Positions 34,693 through 43,934 of a DNA stretch of 64,000 nt are shown here, one piece after another. The notes under the pieces are model-generated. The model was given only the letters and a program-made list of their open reading frames with translations, did no database searches and had not been told where the DNA came from. Origin of the DNA: an uncultured Prevotella sp. (GTDB lineage Bacteria; Bacteroidota; Bacteroidia; Bacteroidales; Bacteroidaceae). Positions within the stretch are counted from its first letter, which is position 1. Each line of letters opens with the position of its first letter. The translations under genes and the position numbers were made by a program. The DNA lies in the NCBI GenBank assembly GCA_905233825.1, contig CAJOFE010000002.1, forward strand, positions 62,001 through 126,000, written 5' to 3'.

Positions 34693-36391
34693 TGTTTAGT
34701 TCAGTATCTTCGCCATTAGTGAACGCAGGATTCTGCTTGAGTAGCGGATTGACCTTCAATTCGTCCTTGGCATACGGGAAATAGATGATGTTGGGATCAG
34801 CCAACTTAATCTTGATGGCATTCACGTTTTCAATATACTTACGCGAGCAAAGGTTCACAAGGCGTGAATTGTCGCCATCACGACGGGCAAAGCGAACCAA
34901 GTCGAACCAGCGCTTACCTTCAAACAGGAATTCCCTATGGCGCTCCTGCAATAGCAGATCTTCCATTGCACCCTTTGAGTCAATATAGTCACTCTTAGTC
35001 AGCGTGCTCTTGCGTGAACTGCCCTCCACCGCATCATTAGCGCGTTTATTAATAATGTCAATCAACATAAAGGCCTGATCGAAGTCGCCATCTAAGCCAC
35101 GTTCTATAAGTGCCTCAGCTTTTATGAGCAGCATGTCACTCAAACGATAGAATATCCAGTTGGCATCATTGTTAGAACGACGTGAATCACTCAGATTCAG
35201 GTCTTTCTCCGTGGTAACGCTCTTCGTATCGTAGTTCACGGAACTACGGGCATACTTTGTAATAGCATAGCTCGAGGAAGCATATTCCGTAGATTCATAA
35301 GCTCGGCCATCTGTACGTTTAAAGACGGTGTTCGAACCGCTGGCCACATCCTTGGCGATAAAATCGGGACAGGACAGGCGGCCCAACGTATTGGTATTGT
35401 TACCATAGTAATCGCTCACCCATGTATTCTTCTGGCTCTGGGTAGAGTTGAAATATAGCTCAAAGATGCTTTCGAAACTGTTTCCATTACCAAATATCTC
35501 GGTATAGGCATTACCACAGGTGGTAGAGCCAACGGGCTTAGTCAGCAACATGGGTACAGAATCAATCAATGCAATATCATTGACATTGCCTTCACGTTCC
35601 AGCATCTCCTTATATTGCAACCTCTTGTAACCAATGACCAGATCGCAGTAACGGATTGCATTGTCCCAGTCACCCTTCCATAAATAGAGGTCGGCCAACA
35701 AGGCATAAACAGCCCAACGGGTAATCTTACAGGAATTCTGATAGGCATTAGGACTGTCATCAACATAGTAGCGGCGCACGGCATTGACTTTCACACGCTC
35801 CAAATCATGAATCAGCGAATCGAGCACATCATTGAACGGAGTAGCAGGAATGATATACTGCTGCGTATCGTCGATACTCGGTTGTGAGGTATAAGGCACA
35901 TCACGGAATGTGCGAATAAGGTAGAAATAAGAGAGTGCACGCAGTGTGGTGGCTTCAGCCACATTAGCCAGCATCTCGTCCTCTGTATAGTTCGGATCAA
36001 TAGCCTGGACCATAGGCGCATAACGACACACGATATTGCAACGGTTGATACATTCATATATCTTCGCCCATTTGCAATAGGGATTTGAAGGCAGCAGGTT
36101 CTCTTTCAGAATCTCATTAATATCGTTAGGTACGTTGGCACCTGCACGCACGTTATCAGAGCGCAACTCGCCCCACACTGCCATACGGGTCATCGCATCA
36201 TTATGCTCTAAGGTCTCATAGCAGCTGTTCATCACACTCAAGACATCAGATTTCTCCGTCCAGTAGTTTTCCAACACCACCTCGTTCATGGGCAGGATGT
36301 CAAGAAAATCGGAGCAACTACTTGTGGCTACGGCCATGCCACAGCACACCGATGCTGTTAGTATATATTGTTTAATGCTTTTGGTAATCAT
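34688..36391 (-). CDS. SusD/RagB-like lipoprotein, second pair
   Basis: 567 residues. Lipoprotein signal ending VATSSCSDFLD (Cys near 26). SusD hallmarks: SDFLDILPMNEVVLENYWTEKSDV, the TPR block (AEATTLRALSYFYLIRTFRDVPY, RWAVYALLADLYLWKGDWDNAIRYCDLVI), RLSDMLLIKAEALIERG and RHREFLFEGKRWFDLVRFAR with YFPYAKDELKVNPLLKQNPAF near the end, all in family order. It pairs with the SusC gene 32 bp upstream. This protein looks more canonical than the other SusD in the operon, so the two pairs probably handle different oligosaccharides (inference). Confidence 0.94.
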   Translation of the reverse strand: MITKSIKQYILTASVCCGMAVATSSCSDFLDILPMNEVVLENYWTEKSDVLSVMNSCYETLEHNDAMTRMAVWGELRSDNVRAGANVPNDINEILKENLLPSNPYCKWAKIYECINRCNIVCRYAPMVQAIDPNYTEDEMLANVAEATTLRALSYFYLIRTFRDVPYTSQPSIDDTQQYIIPATPFNDVLDSLIHDLERVKVNAVRRYYVDDSPNAYQNSCKITRWAVYALLADLYLWKGDWDNAIRYCDLVIGYKRLQYKEMLEREGNVNDIALIDSVPMLLTKPVGSTTCGNAYTEIFGNGNSFESIFELYFNSTQSQKNTWVSDYYGNNTNTLGRLSCPDFIAKDVASGSNTVFKRTDGRAYESTEYASSSYAITKYARSSVNYDTKSVTTEKDLNLSDSRRSNNDANWIFYRLSDMLLIKAEALIERGLDGDFDQAFMLIDIINKRANDAVEGSSRKSTLTKSDYIDSKGAMEDLLLQERHREFLFEGKRWFDLVRFARRDGDNSRLVNLCSRKYIENVNAIKIKLADPNIIYFPYAKDELKVNPLLKQNPAFTNGEDTELNR

Positions 36392-36425
36392 AATTATTTA
36401 TTCCTAATTATTCATTACTAAACTT
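36392..36425. repeat. Heptamer-type repeat filling the susC2-susD2 junction
   Basis: The minus strand reads AATGAAT, AATTAGG, AATAAAT, AATTATG with a 7-bp period leading into the susD2 ATG. Confidence 0.55.
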
Positions 36426-39400
36426 AGAACTGAATGGTAATACCCCCAGTAAAGGATTTAGCACGTGGGGTTTTCTGACTATCAGTCACAACGCCCATAG
36501 AACCATAGCCCACCTCGGGGTCAGCACCGCTGTACTTAGTCAACACAAAGAGATTATTAGCCGATACATAGAACGACAACTGCGACAGCCCCCACTGCTT
36601 GATGATTTTCGGTGCAACCGAATAGCTGATCTGCGAGTAGTTCAGACGGATGAACGAGCCGTCTTCCACGAAGCGGTCGCTTCCCAAGTAATTATAACCC
36701 GTTTGTCGCAAAGCACGCGGAATGTCAGTGATGTCACCCTCCACACGCCAGCGCCAATTCACGGCACGGCTCTGGTTATTATTTTCATACATATTCTCCA
36801 ACCTCCAACGACCTTCATTGATAATCTTGTTGCCATAACGGAAGTTGAACTGATTGTTCCAAGTCAAACGTCCATACCTCAGCTTAAAGCCAAAACCACC
36901 AGTGAACTTAGGCAGCGACGAGCCTAGATAAACAATATCCAACTCATTAATCTGGCCATCAGCGTTAATATCTTCGTACTTAGCATCGCCACCACGAAAC
37001 TCATAGTTCACACTTCCTGCGCAGAACATCATTGGCTTCGTCATGTTGTTTTCGTCGAGGATGACAACACCATCTTTGTCACGAGCCACCGGTGCATTAG
37101 GGCCGCTAACACCAGGTATTTCCGTTGCAGAATAGTCGCTATACTGATAGACTCCCTTGTAGCGGAATCCATAGATGGAGCCCCACGCGGTGTTCAATTC
37201 CACCCGTGTTAGATAAGAACCATTTGAGCGGTTAAACTCATGATTCAGCGAGGCCAGATAGGTCTCGTCCATAGCTGTAATCTGATTCTTGTTATTGGCA
37301 AAGGTAATGTTAAAATCAACGCCGAACTTACCAGCTTTGATGATATCATTGCCATTGAGGTTAAATTCCCATCCCACATTCTTCATGTCGCCAACGTTCT
37401 GATAGGCCAACGTGGGATAACCCGACGAAGTGGGAATGCCACGGCCACTAATGAGAAGGTCAGTAGTATATTGCCAATAGAGTTCTACGTTACCCGTGAT
37501 ACGTTCGTTAAAGAATCCGAAATCGGTACCAAGATTGTAGGTTTCCTTCTGTTCCCACTTCAGGTTTTTCATCTGGATGTTATTCGGATATACAGAGCGT
37601 TCACCCAAATAACCATTACCATCACGATACTTACTATAGAAAAGTCCTTCGCCGCCTGGCTGACGACCTACGATGCCCCAGCCCGGACGGACAGAAAGCG
37701 TCGATACGAAGGGAAGGGCATCCTTAAACCACTGCTCCTTATGGATATTCCAACGGAACGAAAAAGCAGGGAAATTACCCCATCGCTGATCCTCTCCGAA
37801 CTTGGTACTGCCATCGCGACGCACAGAGAAGTCAGCCATGTAGCGACCTTTATATGCATAATGGGCAGAATAGGTGAAATAGATGCTACGCCACTGGCCA
37901 CTACCGGTGGACATACCATCGATAAGGCCCTCGGCTGCAGTACTCTCGATAGTGCCGCTAGGCAGACCCCATGATGAGGTGCTCTGCGAAGTAGAGGTAC
38001 CACTGGTCATCTGACCACGAAGCATCATCGTCAGAGCATGGTCTTTATTGCGGAAAGAAGGTGTGAAGGTCAAAGTGTGTGTTGTAGTCACGCCTAAACT
38101 CTTATTAGAACTGGCCGAGGTGCGGTTGCTCTGTTTGCCATCGGTATCGTTCCAGCCTGTCGTGCTCAGCGATAAAGGCATGAATTGATCCGTATATTCG
38201 TTAAAGATGTTGAACACTACCTTACCTTCATAGTTCAGACGGGTACTCTCATTGTCGATGCCCAAAAGATCATAGCGTAACTTGAACTCAGGGGTGATGT
38301 TGTAGCTGGTGAGGTCGTTCTTGGCCAGATGGGCCAACGCTATGGGGTTCTTATTATTAAGCTGGCCACGTAAAGCAGAACTAACCGTAGGCAGCATGGA
38401 ATAATAGTCTTCTTGATCCACACCATTCTTGTCCTGCTCATAGACAGAAAGGTTCGGCATGCGGACATATGCAATAGAAAGCAGATCACCAGCATTCTGT
38501 TTGTTTTTAGTGTAGGTTAAAGCGATATTGGTCTCAATCTTAATTCGGTCAGAAACAAAATAGTCGAGATTGACGCGCGACGTGAAACGATCCAAGCGCT
38601 GCTGAATGATAGAGCCTGTCTCGCGGTCGTAACCTGCACCGATACGGAAATGAGCCTTTTCACCACCACCACTCAGAGCTAAATAGTGATTCTGTCGCCA
38701 TCCCGTTTTTTTCACCAGTTTCACCCAATCGGTATTATTATTATACATCTCATATTCTGGGAAACTGGGATTGTAGTTCAGCTCCTGGATATTACTGGCT
38801 TCATCACTCATACGGGGATTGAAATATTCCTCCTTCAGCAACATGGTATATTCGTCACCATTCAGCAACTTGTAGCCATTGGGCTGATAAGTTCCCGTCA
38901 GACGGAAATTGTAGTTTACACGCGTCTTACCACGGGTACCGCGCTTGGTCTTAATCTCAATGACACCATTCGAACCCTGCGAGCCCCAGATAGCGGTAGC
39001 AGCTGCATCCTTCAGTACGCTAATGCTCTCGATGTCCTCGGGGTTCACATTCAGCAACTCAGCAAACTTCTCCTCATTGGCACTGGAAAAGTCGAAGTCG
39101 TTGGTATTGGTTTCCCATACGTTGCCATCGACAACGATAAGTGGCTCACTACTGCCGTTGATACTCGACACACCGCGCAGACGCATACTGGTACCCGAAC
39201 CCAGATTACCAGAGTTGGCCACAATATCCAAACCAGCAATACGTCCCTGTAAGGCTTCATCAACAGTAGTCATCGACAATCCCTCAAACTCCGACATCGA
39301 AATGCTCTGCTGCGCCGTAGAAATTTCATCGACGGGAATGTTCAGGCCACTACCACCTGCACGTCTCCTCGAGGTAATGGTCACCTCCTGAATTTGTGTA

Positions 39401-39717
39401 GCATCTTGCAGCGTTATCACATAATGCTTTTTATTGAAAGGCAAGGTGACGGTCTTTGCACCCACATAGGTGATACGTAACTTGTCCTTCGGATTCTTCA
39501 GCTTAAACGAGAAGTTACCGCTCATATCGGTCACAGCCGAAGCCACAATACGGTTGGCAGCATCAATTTCCACTACATTAGCCATCATCACCGGACCATA
39601 GGCATCGCTCACCGTACCACTGATAATGTCGCCAACCTGCTGCGCATAGCTAAATGAAAAATGACAAATGATAAATGATAAACCTATCAAAAGTCGTCTG
39701 TTTATCTTAGTAATCAT
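36424..39717 (-). CDS. SusC/RagA-like TonB-dependent transporter, second pair
   Basis: About 1097 residues from ATG 39,717; a longer frame would need a TTG start at 39,726. Signal peptide RRLLIGLSFIICHFSFSYAQ, then a carboxypeptidase-D-like domain (GTVSDAYGPVMMANVV), TonB-box-like QEVTIT, plug (LQGRIAGLDIVANSGNLGSG, VDGNVWETN, DIESISVLKDAAATAIWGSQGSNGVIEIKTKRG) and barrel ending GGITIQF with the C-terminal Phe of outer-membrane proteins. Energy-dependent oligosaccharide importer with the SusD 32 bp downstream. The signal-peptide codons are a 7-bp repeat of the same family as in the GH43-CBM6 gene. The FAS1-A gene ends 20 bp upstream. Confidence 0.94.
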   Translation of the reverse strand: MITKINRRLLIGLSFIICHFSFSYAQQVGDIISGTVSDAYGPVMMANVVEIDAANRIVASAVTDMSGNFSFKLKNPKDKLRITYVGAKTVTLPFNKKHYVITLQDATQIQEVTITSRRRAGGSGLNIPVDEISTAQQSISMSEFEGLSMTTVDEALQGRIAGLDIVANSGNLGSGTSMRLRGVSSINGSSEPLIVVDGNVWETNTNDFDFSSANEEKFAELLNVNPEDIESISVLKDAAATAIWGSQGSNGVIEIKTKRGTRGKTRVNYNFRLTGTYQPNGYKLLNGDEYTMLLKEEYFNPRMSDEASNIQELNYNPSFPEYEMYNNNTDWVKLVKKTGWRQNHYLALSGGGEKAHFRIGAGYDRETGSIIQQRLDRFTSRVNLDYFVSDRIKIETNIALTYTKNKQNAGDLLSIAYVRMPNLSVYEQDKNGVDQEDYYSMLPTVSSALRGQLNNKNPIALAHLAKNDLTSYNITPEFKLRYDLLGIDNESTRLNYEGKVVFNIFNEYTDQFMPLSLSTTGWNDTDGKQSNRTSASSNKSLGVTTTHTLTFTPSFRNKDHALTMMLRGQMTSGTSTSQSTSSWGLPSGTIESTAAEGLIDGMSTGSGQWRSIYFTYSAHYAYKGRYMADFSVRRDGSTKFGEDQRWGNFPAFSFRWNIHKEQWFKDALPFVSTLSVRPGWGIVGRQPGGEGLFYSKYRDGNGYLGERSVYPNNIQMKNLKWEQKETYNLGTDFGFFNERITGNVELYWQYTTDLLISGRGIPTSSGYPTLAYQNVGDMKNVGWEFNLNGNDIIKAGKFGVDFNITFANNKNQITAMDETYLASLNHEFNRSNGSYLTRVELNTAWGSIYGFRYKGVYQYSDYSATEIPGVSGPNAPVARDKDGVVILDENNMTKPMMFCAGSVNYEFRGGDAKYEDINADGQINELDIVYLGSSLPKFTGGFGFKLRYGRLTWNNQFNFRYGNKIINEGRWRLENMYENNNQSRAVNWRWRVEGDITDIPRALRQTGYNYLGSDRFVEDGSFIRLNYSQISYSVAPKIIKQWGLSQLSFYVSANNLFVLTKYSGADPEVGYGSMGVVTDSQKTPRAKSFTGGITIQF
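39651..39682. repeat. Heptamer repeat in the susC2 signal-peptide codons
   Basis: The minus strand reads TTTATC, ATTTATC, ATTTGTC, ATTTTTC, ATTTAGC with a strict 7-bp period. It encodes LSFIICHFSFS. The same repeat family occurs at 6,284-6,314. Confidence 0.8.
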
Positions 39718-39745
39718 AATTTTCAATTATCAATTTTTCAATATT
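39718..39745. repeat. Heptamer-type repeat filling the FAS1-A/susC2 junction
   Basis: The minus strand reads ATTGAAT, ATTGAAA, AATTGATA, ATTGAAA. The TGA stop of FAS1-A is in one of the units. Confidence 0.6.
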
Positions 39746-42353
39746 CAATTTGTAAGGGCTTGTCAATGAGATGGATGACAGCCGACGAACTAGTTTCAAT
39801 AGCATTGGCACGCGAAGCATCACTAGCATCATACTGGAACTCACGCGCCACCAAATTGTAAAGGGTCGGATTAGATGTCACCACATGTGCCTGACGTTTC
39901 CGAAGCTCACTCTCATAGTCAGCATTGTTCCTGTTAGCTACAGCCCAGTCGGAAGTTGCTTTGTCGGTAAGCGTAATATCATCAGCCGACAATGTGGCAC
40001 TAACACGGAAGAAACGTTCGGTAGTGGGGTCAATGACGGCGGTCTCGAAGTCGCCCTTTTCCTCTTCTGCTCCGATAAAGAGCGCATTATCCTGAATGTG
40101 GTACTTCAGGAAGTTCACTATCTGAAGAGAATCCTGACTCTTTTGACTCAGATTGCCTGCCTCCTCCAATGCATCCACCTTCTCCCAGGATGACAACTTA
40201 CCTGCATTCTGCAAGGCCTCAATGCTCTCATTGGTAGGTACATAAACTGTATAATGATAGGTATTAAACGCTGAAATATTCTGGCCGGCAGTGGCATGCT
40301 GCTTGTTATGGATCAGCTCGAATAGGCCGCTACCATCCATCAATTCAAGAAACTTTGAGAACTCCGTCCGGCTGGCCAGCACATCACGTACAGTCTGCCG
40401 GGTACCCATGATAGGCTCGGAATCAAGGATATAAGTTTTGCCATTGCCGCCCTGCGTTTGGTCATAAATATAGCTGATTCTGATGGGCTGCCCCTCATTC
40501 ATCTGATAGCTCCCCTCTACAGTCATACCTGCATCGCCTAACTGCACGTTCTTTACACGGATTTCCGTACCTCCTTTAGTACGGAAGAACTCATGCCCGT
40601 CTTCCACATTTCCGATGACAATGTGCGAGTCGAGAATGTCCTTCAGACGGTTACAAATGGGACCGCCTTTGCTGCCGTCACGCACCACGCCAATAGAGTC
40701 CCCGACCTCACCAGTCACCACGTCATAGTTCCATATGCTGGCCCATACACGACGGTCAAGGCTCACCTGCGTCGGGTCGTAATGGAAACGATAGAGCTGT
40801 GTCTGACTCTTGCCATAGGAACAGGGATCAATATACTGCAGCATGGCATCGTTGGTGGGAATAAAAAAGCTGTAATATGAGTTCAGCGAATTAAGATAAA
40901 CATTATACTGTAAAACATCTTTGTCAATGGCCCAGTTGATGATGCTCATCGTCTCATTGATAAGTGCAGGAGCCAGCACACTAACATATTCCGTAGGAGA
41001 ATAAACGCGGTTGGTCAGGTAGATGGCGCCATTACAGCCCAGCCATACGCTGTCGATAGCATCTATAGTAACGCCCATGGGGTCGTTGGCATCGTTCAGA
41101 ATATTCTGAAACTTCGAGGGTACACTACCGACAAACGACGATAGCATATTATTGTTGATGAGCTTCGATACTACTTTGTCTGGTACGTTATCCCATGTGC
41201 CATAGTAGTCTTTTAGCGCCTTGCCTGCACCCTCGTTCCAATACTCCTCCATAGCCTCATTACTGGGTACCATCATCACAGCCATGTCACGCTGCATGGC
41301 AATATTGCCGTCTTGGTCGTTCAGACCGGCATAGTAGGCGTTCCACTCGGGGTCGAACTTCAGTAGACCTGCCACGGGGCCACGATCAGGTGTCTGGTTC
41401 AAAGGTCTGCCGTTCTGAGACTTCTCCGAAAAGAAACGTTTTTGGAACACCGTATCCACATTAGTATCGTAAAGATAATTATACTGCGTAGCCACCGACT
41501 GATCCAACGGATAAGGAGCACAATAACGTTCTAATAGGCGATTGAACAGGCTCACATTCGGCTTTTGGCGAAGCAGCTCAGCCATATTAGGCAGCGGTGT
41601 GATTACCTCGGCCATCTGGTGTATAAATCCATTCGAGCACTTGATATTAGGATTTTCAACCTGCACGCCATTAATACTGGCATCACCAGGCTGACGGTGC
41701 GTAGTCTTGTTGTAGATAAAGTCGTAGTCATCGTTAGTAATACGTTTGTTCACTAACTGCTTCTCAATGAACTGTACCAAAGGCACCGTTGAGTTGTCCA
41801 TCATACACACCATCGACCGCCCCGACTCCCGGTAGCGGCGCCAATAAGGATTGTCGGGCATCTGCTGTGCACTGAGCACTGCCACAGAGTCGTAAGACGT
41901 GCTTGACGCAAAGCGGCGCATGGCCTCACCCTCGCGAGGCGGATTACCCTCTACACTAGGCAACGAACCTAATTGCATCGAATTGTCCATCATGCTGCCA
42001 AACAATAGCAGCTTCTTCTGCGAGGTTGTAAGCTGATTATAGCTCTTCACACCCCACGTGTTGTTACGGTAAAACCTGTCGTAGGCCTCATCATCGGCCA
42101 CGAACAGCGTTTTAGATCCCGTCTTGGCCAACACTTCGCGATAGCCAAGATCGCTGATCATGCGCACTGTGTTGGTGAAATTGCCTTGCTCGTCAAGCCA
42201 GCTGTAAATGCTCGCTCCCCACCCTTCAGGCGTCCGCTCGTCAAGGTCGTACTGACTGCACGACAACAAGGCACTTCCACCAGCCAACAGCACGCCAGCA
42301 GCAGCCAGTATCAGATGCCGACCGTGCTTCGAGATTAGTCTTTCGGTTTCCAT
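39738..42353 (-). CDS. FAS1 (fasciclin-domain) lipoprotein A, multi-domain
   Basis: 871 residues, first gene of the envelope operon. Lipoprotein signal HLILAAAGVLLAGGSALLSC (Cys near 32). Three to four FAS1-like units: FTNTVRMISDLGY...KTLFVADDEAYDRFY and NGFIHQMAEVITPL (about 45-262); LFNRLLERYCAPY...AVMMVPSNEAMEEYW (about 265-455); a third around SFFIPTNDAMLQYI (about 460-640); FSKFLELMDGSGLFELI...YTVYVPTNESIEALQ and AVIHLIDKPL (about 655-871). Large FAS1 lipoproteins next to SusCD are common in Bacteroidota, but their function is not settled; surface glycan binding or complex assembly is inferred. A TAACTTTG promoter box lies 36 bp upstream. Confidence 0.85.
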   Translation of the reverse strand: METERLISKHGRHLILAAAGVLLAGGSALLSCSQYDLDERTPEGWGASIYSWLDEQGNFTNTVRMISDLGYREVLAKTGSKTLFVADDEAYDRFYRNNTWGVKSYNQLTTSQKKLLLFGSMMDNSMQLGSLPSVEGNPPREGEAMRRFASSTSYDSVAVLSAQQMPDNPYWRRYRESGRSMVCMMDNSTVPLVQFIEKQLVNKRITNDDYDFIYNKTTHRQPGDASINGVQVENPNIKCSNGFIHQMAEVITPLPNMAELLRQKPNVSLFNRLLERYCAPYPLDQSVATQYNYLYDTNVDTVFQKRFFSEKSQNGRPLNQTPDRGPVAGLLKFDPEWNAYYAGLNDQDGNIAMQRDMAVMMVPSNEAMEEYWNEGAGKALKDYYGTWDNVPDKVVSKLINNNMLSSFVGSVPSKFQNILNDANDPMGVTIDAIDSVWLGCNGAIYLTNRVYSPTEYVSVLAPALINETMSIINWAIDKDVLQYNVYLNSLNSYYSFFIPTNDAMLQYIDPCSYGKSQTQLYRFHYDPTQVSLDRRVWASIWNYDVVTGEVGDSIGVVRDGSKGGPICNRLKDILDSHIVIGNVEDGHEFFRTKGGTEIRVKNVQLGDAGMTVEGSYQMNEGQPIRISYIYDQTQGGNGKTYILDSEPIMGTRQTVRDVLASRTEFSKFLELMDGSGLFELIHNKQHATAGQNISAFNTYHYTVYVPTNESIEALQNAGKLSSWEKVDALEEAGNLSQKSQDSLQIVNFLKYHIQDNALFIGAEEEKGDFETAVIDPTTERFFRVSATLSADDITLTDKATSDWAVANRNNADYESELRKRQAHVVTSNPTLYNLVAREFQYDASDASRANAIETSSSAVIHLIDKPLQIEY

Positions 42354-42388
42354 ACGTTTTGTTTATTAATACATGTTTTATTTGGGTG

Positions 42389-42396
42389 CAAAGTTA
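42389..42396 (-). promoter_or_regulatory. Bacteroidota -7 promoter box (TAACTTTG) of the SusCD/FAS1 operon
   Basis: CAAAGTTA on the plus strand, 36 bp before the FAS1-A ATG. The seven genes downstream are separated by at most 75 bp, so this is the likely operon promoter. Confidence 0.65.
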
Positions 42397-42516
42397 CACA
42401 TTTTAATCTACACACGCTTCCCTACACGTGCGCGGGACTTTTCTGTTTCGCCACGCTCGTCGTACTTTTGTTCCAAAAGTTTTTCAATTTGTAACACGGG
42501 CCCGATTGCAGAATAA

Positions 42517-42546
42517 GGCCCCAATGCATTTTATTGCACTGGGGCC
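42517..42546 (-). terminator. Intrinsic terminator of xylBA
   Basis: GGCCCCAGTGCA and TGCATTGGGGCC form a 12-bp stem on the minus strand (one G-U; the same pair is a mismatch on the plus strand), followed by TTATTCT. It lies 30 bp after the xylA stop. Confidence 0.7.
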
Positions 42547-42576
42547 ATTGTTCTTACTTTAATAAAGTCGCAAAGA

Positions 42577-43896
42577 TTACTTGCAGTGGAGAGCCACGAT
42601 GGTCTCGTACTTCTCCTGCTTGCCGCTGATCTGTTTGGGCTCGCCGACCTTCTTACCATACTCATAGGCCTGCTCCAGCGTAAGCTTACCATCCTCAAAG
42701 TCTTTACCGAGGCCGGCATCGAAGCTAACATAGCGCTCCTTCTTCATCTTGGGCAGCTCGCTATTCTCGAGAATATCGGCAGCGTTCATCAGAGCGCGGG
42801 CCATAGCGTCCATACCACTGATATGAGCGATGAATAGATCCTCAAGGTCGGTACTGTTACGGCGAATCTTAGCGTCAAAGTTGGTGCCGCCATCCTTGAA
42901 GCCACCATTGCGGATAATTTCCAGCATGGCCTGCGTCAGCTCAAAGTTGTCGATGGGGAACTGGTCGGTATCCCAACCATTCTGAGCGTCGCCGCGGTTA
43001 GCGTCAATAGAACCCAACATGCCAGCATCAACAGCGCAAGCCAACTCATGCTCAAAAGTATGACCAGCCAATGTAGCGTGGTTCACCTCAATGTTCACCT
43101 TAAAGTCCTTGTCAAGACCGTGAGCCTTCAAGAAGCCAATAACAGTCTCGGTATCCACATCATACTGATGTTTCGAGGGCTCCATGGGTTTCGGTTCGAT
43201 GAGGAACGTACCCTTGAATCCCTTGGCACGAGCATAATCGCGAGCCATGGTCAACATGGTAGCCATGTGTTCCTTCTCGCGCTTCTGGTCGGTGTTGAGC
43301 AGGCTCATATAACCCTCACGACCGCCCCAGAACACGTAACTGGTACCACCGAGCTTGATGGTGGCATCGATGGCGTTCTTAATCTGCACAATGGCACGAG
43401 CCACCACGTCGAAGTCGGGGTTGGTACTGGCACCATTAGCATAGCGCTTGTTGCCAAATACATTGGCGGTACCCCAAAGCAACTTGATATTGGGGAACTG
43501 CTTCATCTTCTCCTGAGCGTAGTCGGTTATAGCCTTCATGCGAGCCTCGTACTCCTCGATAGTAGCACCCTCTTCAACGAGGTCAATGTCGTGGAAGCAG
43601 AAATATTCGATACCCAGCTTATCCATGATCTCGAAGCCAGCGTCCATCTTATCTTTGGCGCGCTGAACAGCGTCAGCAGCCTTATCCCACTCGTAGCTAC
43701 GGGTCTGGCCACCGAACTGGTCGGCAGAAGCTCCACCCAGAGTGTGCCACCAAGCCATAGCAAACTTCAGCCAATCTTTCATCTTCTTACCCATCACGAC
43801 CTTCTCAGGCTCGTAATAGTGGAAAGCCATTACATTCTTACTGTCCTTTCCTTCGAAAGGGATCTTACCGGTAAACGGGAAATACTCTTTTGCCAT
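42577..43896 (-). CDS. xylA: Xylose isomerase
   Basis: 439 residues, the usual length of class II xylose isomerases. It converts D-xylose to D-xylulose in the cytoplasm. Active-site residues are all present: His102 and Asp105 (YFCFHDIDL), TFLIEPKPMEPSKHQ with metal Glu and Lys, VNIEVNHATLAGH with metal Glu and His, and GDAQNGWDTDQFP with two metal Asp residues; GGFKDGGTNFDAK carries the last Asp. Starts 38 bp after xylB and shares its transcript; ends in a strong hairpin. Its position next to the SusCD operon is good evidence that the locus feeds on a xylose-containing glycan. Confidence 0.98.
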   Translation of the reverse strand: MAKEYFPFTGKIPFEGKDSKNVMAFHYYEPEKVVMGKKMKDWLKFAMAWWHTLGGASADQFGGQTRSYEWDKAADAVQRAKDKMDAGFEIMDKLGIEYFCFHDIDLVEEGATIEEYEARMKAITDYAQEKMKQFPNIKLLWGTANVFGNKRYANGASTNPDFDVVARAIVQIKNAIDATIKLGGTSYVFWGGREGYMSLLNTDQKREKEHMATMLTMARDYARAKGFKGTFLIEPKPMEPSKHQYDVDTETVIGFLKAHGLDKDFKVNIEVNHATLAGHTFEHELACAVDAGMLGSIDANRGDAQNGWDTDQFPIDNFELTQAMLEIIRNGGFKDGGTNFDAKIRRNSTDLEDLFIAHISGMDAMARALMNAADILENSELPKMKKERYVSFDAGLGKDFEDGKLTLEQAYEYGKKVGEPKQISGKQEKYETIVALHCK

Positions 43897-43934
43897 AATT
43901 TCGTTTTGTTTTTTAGTTTAACAATATTGTATAT

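Noticed and set aside
39717..39726. TTG start at 39,726 for susC2
   Set aside because: It lies in the heptamer spacer; ATG 39,717 gives the MITK start shared with two neighbouring genes.
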